A program made the position numbers and the translations under genes. Source: an uncultured Prevotella sp. (GTDB lineage: Bacteria; Bacteroidota; Bacteroidia; Bacteroidales; Bacteroidaceae). From it: a stretch of 64,000 bases of DNA. Shown one piece after another: positions 57,735 to 64,000 of the stretch (positions are counted from its first letter, which is position 1; the number at the start of each line of letters is the position of its first letter). The notes under the pieces were generated by a model that did no database searches, was not told the origin of the DNA, and saw only the letters and a list, made by a program, of their open reading frames with translations. The stretch is taken from positions 1 through 64,000 of the forward strand of contig CAKPZC010000003.1 of assembly GCA_934203355.1 (NCBI GenBank), read 5' to 3'.

Positions 57735-57870
57735 AATGTTGAATGTTGAGTGTTGAATGTTGAATGGTCGGCTTCGCAGATGACGAATTATTCAATGACG
57801 AATTGTTCAATGACGAGTTTTTCAATGGCGAGTTGTACGGTGACGAATTATTCAATGACGAGTTGCCACT
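57735..57870. repeat. Simple repeats after metF: GAATGTT array and 15-bp array
   Basis: GAATGTTGAATGTTGAGTGT-type repeats (57735-57766) are followed by six units of about 15 bp, TGACGAATTATTCAA (57781-57870). They begin 3 nt beyond the metF stop. The 15-bp unit on the minus strand would encode SSLNN-type pentapeptides but no gene is convincing. Confidence 0.85.
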
Positions 57871-57914
57871 GCTAATAATAAATCTATAAACAATAAATCT
57901 CATAAGAATTCCAA

Positions 57915-59015
57915 ATGCAGTTTCAGGAAGTCATAGGACAGGATGAGGCTAAACAACAGCTTCAACAACTTGTAGCCGAGGGGCGTGTGCCCCATGCAAT
58001 GCTTTTCTGCGGCCCGTCGGGTTGCGGCAAGATGGCTCTTGCCATGGCGTTGGCGTCCGAACTGCTTGGACATAGCCGATTGTTGAGGCAGTGGGGACAT
58101 CCCGACCTCCATTTCTCGTTCCCTACAATCAAGAAACCGAGTATGGGAGCCGAGCATCAGCCTACAAGCGACGACTACGCGACTGAATGGCACGAGATGA
58201 TAATGCAAGGCCCTTATTTCACTCTTGAAGAGTGGATGACGCAGATGGGGGCAGAAAATCAACAGGCTGTTATCACTGGTGGCGAGAGCGACCGGTTGGC
58301 ACGTATACTGTCTATCAAGTCGAGCCAGGGGGGATACAAAGTGTGCATAATATGGATGCCAGAACGAATGAACCTCACAAGCGCAAACAAGTTGCTTAAA
58401 CTGCTTGAGGAACCGCCAGAGCTCACCGTCTTCATATTGGTGAGTGAGGAGCCAGGCAAACTGTTGGAGACAATACGCAGTCGCACACAGAGGTTTGACT
58501 TCAAGCGCATTGCCGACAAGAGTATAGAGGAAGCCTTGCAGAGTCAGCGAGGACTCGATGCCGACAATGCCCACCGCATTGCCCGACTCGCTAATGGCTC
58601 ATGGACCAACGCCCTTGAGTCGTTGAAAGCAGGCAATGAAAACCAGATGTTCTTCGACCTCTTCACCATGCTCATGCGTCTTGCCTACAGCAAGCGTGTG
58701 AAGGAATTGAAGAAGTGGAGCGAGAGTGTGGCTGCATTCGGAAGGGAGAAGCAGAAACGCTTGCTTGTCTACATGAACCGTATGGTGCGTGAGAGTTTCG
58801 TTTACAACTTCCATCTGCCCGAACTTAATTACATGACAGCCGACGAGGAGCATTTCGCCACAAGGTTTGCCCCGTTTATCAACGAGAACAACGTCATTGA
58901 ACTGACGGAAATGATAGAACACGCACTGCGTGACATATCACAGAACGCCAACTCAAAAATGGTATTCTTCGACATTGCCATGCAGACCATCATATTAATC
59001 ACCAGAAAGAAATAA
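57915..59015 (+). CDS. holB: DNA polymerase III delta prime subunit
   Basis: A 366-residue clamp-loader subunit. IGQDEAKQQLQQLVAEGRVPHAMLF is the HolB N-terminus, CGPSGCGKMALAMALASEL the P-loop, PERMNLTSANKLLKLLEEPPELTVFILVSE the conserved helix region and GKLLETIRSRTQRFDF the SRC-like motif. It loads the beta clamp during replication with DnaX and HolA. Its stop is followed immediately (TAAATG) by the RicT-like gene. A run of six Gs lies at 58326-58331. Confidence 0.93.
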   Translation: MQFQEVIGQDEAKQQLQQLVAEGRVPHAMLFCGPSGCGKMALAMALASELLGHSRLLRQWGHPDLHFSFPTIKKPSMGAEHQPTSDDYATEWHEMIMQGPYFTLEEWMTQMGAENQQAVITGGESDRLARILSIKSSQGGYKVCIIWMPERMNLTSANKLLKLLEEPPELTVFILVSEEPGKLLETIRSRTQRFDFKRIADKSIEEALQSQRGLDADNAHRIARLANGSWTNALESLKAGNENQMFFDLFTMLMRLAYSKRVKELKKWSESVAAFGREKQKRLLVYMNRMVRESFVYNFHLPELNYMTADEEHFATRFAPFINENNVIELTEMIEHALRDISQNANSKMVFFDIAMQTIILITRKK

Positions 59016-60554
59016 ATGAAAGATTTTAAGGACATGGACTTCAAAATATCCCGGGGTTGCGACCGGGGACTGTGCCACAGTGCTTGTGGACGACAGGATA
59101 AGCAGCTCAACACCTACGACTGGCTCTATGATGTGCCAGGCAACGAGGAGGACACCGACCTCGTAGAGGTGCAGTTCAAGAATACTCGCAAGGGCTACTA
59201 TCATAATGTGAACAAGCTCGACTTGCAGAAGGGCGACATCGTTGCGGTGGAGGCAAACCCTGGACACGACATTGGAGTTGTGACGCTCACCGGACGACTA
59301 GTGAAACTACAGCTCAAGAAAGCAAATATAAAGTCGGCTGACGATATAAAGCGAGTGTATCGTATCGCCAAGCCTGTCGACATGGACAAGTACCATGAGG
59401 CAAAGAGCCGTGAACATGGCACGATGATTCAGAGCCGACAGATAGCCAAAGACCTCGGACTACAGATGAAAATCGGCGACGTGGAGTATCAGGGCGATGG
59501 CAATAAGGCCATATTCTATTATATTGCCGACGAGCGTGTCGATTTCCGACAACTCATTAAGGTACTTGCCGACACTTTCCACGTGCGCATTGAGATGAAG
59601 CAAATCGGAGCACGTCAAGAGGCTGGACGCATCGGTGGAACCGGACCGTGCGGTCGCGAGTTGTGTTGTGCCACATGGATGAAAAACTTCGTGAGCGTGA
59701 GCACCAATGCGGCGCGCTTGCAGGACATATCGCTCAATCCGCAGAAGCTTGCCGGAATGTGCGCCAAACTGAAGTGTTGTCTCAACTACGAGGTCGATGA
59801 CTATGTGGAGGCAGGACGCAAGATGCCGTCGCGCGACGTGGTGCTTGAGACTCTCGACAACGACTATTATCTATTTAAGTCGGACATACTCGCCGGACTT
59901 GTCACTTACTCTACTGGCAAGGGTGTGGCTGCAAATCTCGAGACTATTACTGCCGACCGTGCACGCGCCATCATCGAGATGAACAAGCGTGGCGAGAAGC
60001 CAGAGTCGCTTACCGAGGACGGTAAAGCAAAACCTAACGATCAATCTAAAGATTTGCTTGCCGATGCCGACATTAGTCGATTTGATAAGGCAAAGAAGAA
60101 AAAGAAAAAACAGGCTAAGAAACAGCAGCAACCCAATGTGGCTGCAAAACAGCAGACCGCAAATGCAACCGCAAAGCAGCAACCCAACGCCGAAACTGCA
60201 ACTGTCGCTAATGAACCACAGCAGGGAGGACAGCAACGCGGAGGCGAACGCCGTGAGGGAAATCAACCCAAACAACAGCGCCGTGACAATCAGCGACGCG
60301 ACAATCGTCAGCAACGTCAACCGAATGGCAATAATAAGGGTCAAATGGGCAATGCACAGAAGCAACCAAACGTAGAGCCTCAGAAGCAACCAAACGTAGA
60401 GCCTCAGAAGCAACCAAACGTAGAGCCTCAGAAGCAGGCAAATGCAGAGCCTCAGAAGCAGGCAAACGTAGAGCCTCAGAAGCAGGCAAAAGCTGAGTCT
60501 CATAAACAGCCAAATACAGAGGCAAAGAACAATAATCAGCCGAGTGCTGAATAA
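59016..60554 (+). CDS. ricT: PSP1-domain (RicT/YaaT-like) protein with repeat tail
   Basis: A 512-residue protein. The N-terminal half is the RicT/PSP1 domain: CDRGLCHSACGRQDK, IVAVEANPGHDIGVVTLTGR, RVDFRQLIKVLADTFHVRIEM, GPCGRELCCATWM and MCAKLKCCLNYEVD. In Bacillus RicT works with RicA and RicF; cysteines here fit the iron-sulphur sites known there. From about residue 350 the tail is Lys/Gln/Asn-rich and ends in 24-bp repeats that encode QKQPNVEP and QKQANAEP units (about 60358-60500). The gene follows holB with no gap. The role in Bacteroidetes is not established. Confidence 0.87.
   Translation: MKDFKDMDFKISRGCDRGLCHSACGRQDKQLNTYDWLYDVPGNEEDTDLVEVQFKNTRKGYYHNVNKLDLQKGDIVAVEANPGHDIGVVTLTGRLVKLQLKKANIKSADDIKRVYRIAKPVDMDKYHEAKSREHGTMIQSRQIAKDLGLQMKIGDVEYQGDGNKAIFYYIADERVDFRQLIKVLADTFHVRIEMKQIGARQEAGRIGGTGPCGRELCCATWMKNFVSVSTNAARLQDISLNPQKLAGMCAKLKCCLNYEVDDYVEAGRKMPSRDVVLETLDNDYYLFKSDILAGLVTYSTGKGVAANLETITADRARAIIEMNKRGEKPESLTEDGKAKPNDQSKDLLADADISRFDKAKKKKKKQAKKQQQPNVAAKQQTANATAKQQPNAETATVANEPQQGGQQRGGERREGNQPKQQRRDNQRRDNRQQRQPNGNNKGQMGNAQKQPNVEPQKQPNVEPQKQPNVEPQKQANAEPQKQANVEPQKQAKAESHKQPNTEAKNNNQPSAE
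60358..60500 (+). repeat. 24-bp coding repeats in the ricT-like gene
   Basis: CAGAAGCAACCAAACGTAGA plus GCCT recurs about six times, the first copies exact and later ones with G for C, encoding QKQPNVEP and QKQANAEP. Confidence 0.85.
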
Positions 60555-60561
60555 ATCAGCA

Positions 60562-61026
60562 ATGAGAAAATCATTATTACTCGTCTGCATAGCAGTGGCA
60601 TTGTTGATGTCCACTGCCTGCAGCCGCCGTATGGTTTACGACAAATATGTCAACACTCCATTGGCGGGATGGGAGAAGAACGATACTATTTCGTTTGCGA
60701 TTCCGCCAGTCGACAGCACCACATTGTATGACACTCGTATCGGACTGCGCATCACCGATGCCTATCCGTTCACTGCCATCACAATGATTGTAGAGCAGCG
60801 TCTATTGCCTGGCAATAAGGTTTTTGTCGACACAGTGAATTGCAAGCTTACCGACCGTAGAGGCAACCCTTCGGGCAACGGACTGAGTTATCATCAATAT
60901 GTGTTTCCCGTGCGCTCAATGCAGCTTCAGCATGGCGACTCCATTTATGTGCGCATACGTCACGACATGAAGCGCGAGATTCTTCCTGGAATAAGCGATG
61001 TCGGCATGTTGCTGCATAGAGAGTAG
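60562..61026 (+). CDS. gldH: Gliding motility lipoprotein GldH
   Basis: From ATG at 60562 this is 154 residues; an in-frame GTG at 60544 is also possible. MRKSLLLVCIAVALLMSTAC ends in a lipobox and SRRMVYDKYVNTPLAGWEKND starts the mature part, as in GldH. DRRGNPSGNGLSYHQYVFPV and ILPGISDVGMLLHRE are the family core. GldH is a gliding and type IX secretion associated lipoprotein of Bacteroidetes. It is found next to RicT in many genomes of the phylum. Putative type IX cargo lies at 25.5-28.9 kb. Confidence 0.88.
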   Translation: MRKSLLLVCIAVALLMSTACSRRMVYDKYVNTPLAGWEKNDTISFAIPPVDSTTLYDTRIGLRITDAYPFTAITMIVEQRLLPGNKVFVDTVNCKLTDRRGNPSGNGLSYHQYVFPVRSMQLQHGDSIYVRIRHDMKREILPGISDVGMLLHRE

Positions 61027-61063
61027 ATTTTCTTTATGGTTAAAGCAATTTTATGATACTATT

Positions 61064-61095
61064 TTTGCGACATATGCTAAGATTGAGTAACTTTG
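61064..61095 (+). promoter_or_regulatory. Promoter of hpt
   Basis: TTTG (61064-61067), 20-nt spacer, TAACTTTG (61088-61095). It serves hpt and probably adk. Confidence 0.8.
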
Positions 61096-61120
61096 CACAC
61101 AATATTAAAGACTGTCACTA

Positions 61121-61657
61121 ATGAGTATAATAAAAATAAAAGACAAGACATTCAAGACCTCAATACCTGAGGCTGAAATTCTGGAGCGTGTAAAGGCTGT
61201 TGCCGACCGTATTAATGTAGATATGGCAGGCAAGAACCCATTGCTGCTCGGCATGCTCAATGGCTCCTTTGTGTTTGCTGCCGACCTAATGCGTATGATA
61301 ACCGTACCGTGTGAGGTATCGTTCGTTAAGATGTCATCATATCAGGGCACTTCGTCAACAGGCAAGGTGAAAGAACTTATAGGACTTAACGAAGATATCA
61401 AGGGACGCACTATCATAATCGTTGAGGATATAGTGGAGTCTGGTTTGACAATGCAGAAAATCATAGAGACACTGAAGGCAAGAGGCCCAGAGGCAGTGTA
61501 TGTGTGCACAATGTTGCTCAAGCCCGATTGCTTGAAAGTGCCACTCGACATTAAATATGCGGCAATGGAGATTCCCAACGACTTCATTGTGGGCTACGGT
61601 CTCGACTACGATCAGCAGGGACGCAATCTGCGCGACATATACACTGTAGTGGAGTAA
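61121..61657 (+). CDS. hpt: Hypoxanthine phosphoribosyltransferase
   Basis: A 178-residue purine salvage enzyme that converts hypoxanthine or guanine and PRPP to IMP or GMP. LLLGMLNGSFVFAADLMRMI, FVKMSSYQGTSSTGKVKELIG and IIIVEDIVESGLTMQKIIE (the PRPP-binding loop) are clear. DFIVGYGLDYDQQGRNLRDI is the family's C-terminal motif. It is followed 44 nt later by adk. Confidence 0.95.
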   Translation: MSIIKIKDKTFKTSIPEAEILERVKAVADRINVDMAGKNPLLLGMLNGSFVFAADLMRMITVPCEVSFVKMSSYQGTSSTGKVKELIGLNEDIKGRTIIIVEDIVESGLTMQKIIETLKARGPEAVYVCTMLLKPDCLKVPLDIKYAAMEIPNDFIVGYGLDYDQQGRNLRDIYTVVE

Positions 61658-61701
61658 ATAGGTAAATTAAAATTTAAATAATAAATTCTTAAAGTAAAAA
61701 G

Positions 61702-62274
61702 ATGAAAAACATCGTTATTTTCGGTGCTCCAGGTTCAGGTAAGGGCACTCAGAGTGATCTGATGATTGAGAAGTATGGTTTCAACCACATCTCAACAGGC
61801 GACGTTCTTCGCAGCGAAATCAAGAACGGCACAGAGCTTGGCAAGACAGCAAAGGGCTTTATCGACAATGGTCAGCTCATTCCCGATGAGCTCATGGTTA
61901 ACATCCTCGCCAGCGTTTACGACAGCTTCGGCAAGGAGCACAAAGGTGTTATCTTCGACGGCTTCCCACGCACCATCCCGCAGGCTGAGGCTCTGAAGAA
62001 GATGCTCGCCGAGCGTGGACACAAGGTGGCTGCCATGATTGAGCTCGATGTTCCTGAGGAAGAGCTGATGACACGTCTCATCAAGCGCGGACAGATGAGT
62101 GGACGTTCTGACGATAATGCTGAGACAATCAAGAAGCGTCTCGATGTTTACCACAACCAGACTGCACCGCTCATCGAGTGGTATAAAGGCGAGGGTATTC
62201 ATCACCACATCAACGGTCTTGGCGAACTTGATCGCATATTCGGCGACATCTGCGCTGTAATCGACGCTCTCTAA
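61702..62274 (+). CDS. adk: Adenylate kinase
   Basis: A 190-residue short-form adenylate kinase (AMP + ATP to 2 ADP). KNIVIFGAPGSGKGTQSDLM is the P-loop, FNHISTGDVLRSEIKNGTEL the AMP-binding segment, FDGFPRTIPQAEAL and RGQMSGRSDDNAETIKKRL the rest; the long LID insert of the E. coli type is absent, as is usual in this phylum. A strong terminator follows. Confidence 0.95.
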   Translation: MKNIVIFGAPGSGKGTQSDLMIEKYGFNHISTGDVLRSEIKNGTELGKTAKGFIDNGQLIPDELMVNILASVYDSFGKEHKGVIFDGFPRTIPQAEALKKMLAERGHKVAAMIELDVPEEELMTRLIKRGQMSGRSDDNAETIKKRLDVYHNQTAPLIEWYKGEGIHHHINGLGELDRIFGDICAVIDAL

Positions 62275-62330
62275 TATTATAAGAGAAATAGATATCTATT
62301 TTGTAGAGAATAGACATCGACAATACACAT

Positions 62331-62368
62331 GCAGGCTTGCTATATTTATGGCAAGTCTGCTTTTTTTT
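62331..62368 (+). terminator. Terminator after adk
   Basis: A 10-bp stem GCAGGCTTGC / GCAAGTCTGC (one G-U pair) with a 10-nt loop and eight Ts. Confidence 0.9.
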
Positions 62369-62482
62369 ATATATAGGAGTGTGTTGTCAAAAAAAATTAG
62401 TAACTTTGTCCCAAACGCGTTTTTCGCATTTTTATTTTTATAGCAACCACATTCAGCAAACAAACAACAACGACATACAGTA

Positions 62483-63658
62483 ATGGCAGAATCCAATTTC
62501 GTAGACTATGTGAAGATATATTGTCGCTCGGGTAAGGGCGGCAGAGGCTCAATGCACTTGCGCCACGTGAAGTATAACCCCAACGGCGGTCCTGACGGAG
62601 GCGACGGTGGACATGGCGGCAGCATCTATCTGCGCGGCAACCATAATTATTGGACGCTTCTACACCTTAAATTCCAGCGTCACGTCTTTGCCGAACATGG
62701 AGGCAATGGCGGACGCGACAAGTGTCACGGCAAGGACGGCAAGGATATATATATCGACGTGCCTTGCGGAACGGTGATTTACAACGCTGAGACCGGCAAG
62801 TATGTGTGCGACGTCACCTACGACGGTCAGGAAGTACTGTTGCTCAAGGGTGGTCGTGGAGGACTTGGCAACTTCCAGTTCCGCACAGCCACCAACCAGA
62901 CTCCACGCTATGCCCAGCCAGGAGAGCCGATGGAGGAGATGACAATAATCCTGGAGTTGAAACTCCTTGCCGACGTTGGTTTGGTGGGTCTGCCCAATGC
63001 TGGCAAGTCAACTCTGCTCTCTGCCGTGTCGAGTGCGCGACCCAAAATAGCCAACTATCCATTCACCACACTTGAGCCGTCGCTTGGTATCGTAGACTAT
63101 CGCGACCATAAGTCGTTTGTTATGGCCGACATTCCGGGCATTATCGAGGGCGCGAGCGAAGGCAAGGGACTCGGACTGCGATTCCTTCGTCACATCGAGC
63201 GCAACTCCCTGCTGCTCTTCATGGTGCCGGGCGACACCGACGACATAAAGCGCGAGTATGAGCTTCTGCTCAATGAGCTGCGACAGTTCAACCCCGAGAT
63301 GCTCACCAAGCATCGCGTGCTTGCCATCACCAAGTGCGACCTGCTCGACGAGGAACTCGTGGAGATGCTACGCGAGACTTTGCCCGACGATCTGCCAGTG
63401 GTGTTTATATCCTCTGTAACAGGATTTGGCATACAGGAACTCAAGGACATATTGTGGCGCGAGCTCAACTCCGAAAGCAACAAATTGCAAGAGATAACAG
63501 CCGAGGACACTCTCGTTCATCGCGACAAGGACATGTCGCGCTTTGCTGCCGAGCTTAAGGCCGAGGGCGAGGACGAGATTATCTATCTCGACGAGGACGA
63601 CATTGAGGACGTTGAGGATCTCGACGACTTTGAATATGAGGAGGAGAGCGATGAATAA
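62483..63658 (+). CDS. obgE: GTPase Obg
   Basis: A 391-residue ribosome-assembly GTPase. The glycine-rich Obg fold is at residues about 1-158 ([40 protein letters not shown]), followed by the G domain: [20 protein letters not shown] (about 167-186), [30 protein letters not shown] and [12 protein letters not shown]. The C-terminus is acidic. A -7-like TAACTTTG (62401-62408) lies 75 nt upstream. Its last 8 nt overlap the pgeF start (ATGAATAA). Confidence 0.95.
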   Translation: MAESNFVDYVKIYCRSGKGGRGSMHLRHVKYNPNGGPDGGDGGHGGSIYLRGNHNYWTLLHLKFQRHVFAEHGGNGGRDKCHGKDGKDIYIDVPCGTVIYNAETGKYVCDVTYDGQEVLLLKGGRGGLGNFQFRTATNQTPRYAQPGEPMEEMTIILELKLLADVGLVGLPNAGKSTLLSAVSSARPKIANYPFTTLEPSLGIVDYRDHKSFVMADIPGIIEGASEGKGLGLRFLRHIERNSLLLFMVPGDTDDIKREYELLLNELRQFNPEMLTKHRVLAITKCDLLDEELVEMLRETLPDDLPVVFISSVTGFGIQELKDILWRELNSESNKLQEITAEDTLVHRDKDMSRFAAELKAEGEDEIIYLDEDDIEDVEDLDDFEYEEESDE

Positions 63659-64000
63659 CACACCATTGCGCCTCACACATTATAATATAGCACCCGAGGT
63701 CGATGCCTTCTCGTCGACACGACACGGTGGGGTGGGCGAGGGCAACTACTCCTCGTTCAACATCAATCCCTATTGCGGTGACACGGAGGAGGCTGTGGGG
63801 GCAAACCGCCGACTGCTTTCTGAAGCTATCGGACTGCCTGAAGAGTGCATATTATTGCCACATCAGACTCATGGTGTAGAGTCGCGCATCATCGGACCGG
63901 AGTTTATCGCATTGCCCGAGAACGTGCGCCGAATGCTACTCGACGGAGTGGACGCTTTGCTCACAAATCAACGCGGTGTCTGCATAGGTGTGTCGACTGC
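63651..64000 (+). CDS. pgeF: PgeF/YfiH (laccase-domain) protein, 5' part
   Basis: The frame opens at ATG 63651, overlapping the obgE stop, and runs off the window. It reads [62 protein letters not shown] and [26 protein letters not shown] and HQTHG are the copper-oxidase-like family (polyphenol oxidase/YfiH) motifs; H of HQTHG is a metal ligand. Members are peptidoglycan-editing or purine-nucleoside enzymes. Confidence 0.9.
   Translation, partial: MNNTPLRLTHYNIAPEVDAFSSTRHGGVGEGNYSSFNINPYCGDTEEAVGANRRLLSEAIGLPEECILLPHQTHGVESRIIGPEFIALPENVRRMLLDGVDALLTNQRGVCIGVST

Noticed and set aside
57577..57903. Minus-strand frame with SSLNN repeats
   Set aside because: It reads the 15-bp array and the antisense of metF; no start context or independent evidence.
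58326..58331. Six-G run in holB as a phase-variable tract
   Set aside because: Too short, inside an essential gene, and the frame is intact.

Overview
The window looks like a chromosomal segment of a Prevotella-like member of the Bacteroidales. Pointers are the gene families (paired short chromate transporters, DUF2795, GldH, RicT-type PSP1, DUF3575/DUF5119/fimbrillin fimbriae, DUF6080, FISUMP-type domains), the lack of Shine-Dalgarno leaders, and repeated promoters of the form TTTG-N19 to 21-TAnnTTTG. The genus is an inference. I saw no rRNA, tRNA, CRISPR array or transposase gene.

Layout: (1) 0.1-4.5 kb, mostly minus strand: an AT-rich unknown protein with a possible HNH-like end, a DUF2779 double-nuclease-fold protein, DUF2795, and a cobalamin adenosyltransferase coupled to a methyltransferase-like protein. 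(2) 4.6-5.8 kb: two half-size chromate-family transporters. (3) 5.8-24.7 kb: an envelope glycolipid region with Kdo transferase (waaA), a lipid A acyltransferase, kdsB, GT4, GT9 and GT90 glycosyltransferases and three LtaS-like phosphotransferases, with a 1357-residue GH2 beta-galactosidase between them. (4) 25.0-35.7 kb: an accessory surface-protein island with two parts. The first is a three-gene secreted cluster whose first gene is broken by an eight-G tract. The second is a fimbrial operon (DUF3575, DUF5119, fimbrillin, large fimbrillin-like tip) whose promoter carries nine Gs between its -33 and -7 elements. Repeats lie at the edges and between the parts. (5) 35.8-40.0 kb: a membrane MutS-like ATPase, a FucP-type sugar transporter, a repeat block and a small outer-membrane barrel. 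(6) 40.2-50.0 kb, one minus-strand run: phosphoethanolamine transferase-like protein, two acyltransferase-3 proteins, a UbiA-type phosphoribosyl transferase, a HAD phosphatase, GtrA, two DUF6080 membrane proteins and a GT4 enzyme. This reads as a lipid-linked pentose pathway. (7) 50.4-56.6 kb: a second GH2 beta-galactosidase and a PMCA-type calcium ATPase. (8) 56.8-64.0 kb: housekeeping genes metF, holB, ricT-like, gldH, hpt, adk, obgE and the start of pgeF.

Regions 3 and 6 together supply lipid A/core assembly and its decoration, while region 4 supplies variable surface protein. The most striking signals are the two long poly-G tracts only 4.2 kb apart, one in a promoter spacer and one in a reading frame. 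Both are suited to slipped-strand phase variation. The second most interesting is the putative polyprenyl-phosphate-pentose module. A family of mosaic intergenic repeats occurs near 16.8, 29.1-29.7 and 39.0-39.3 kb.
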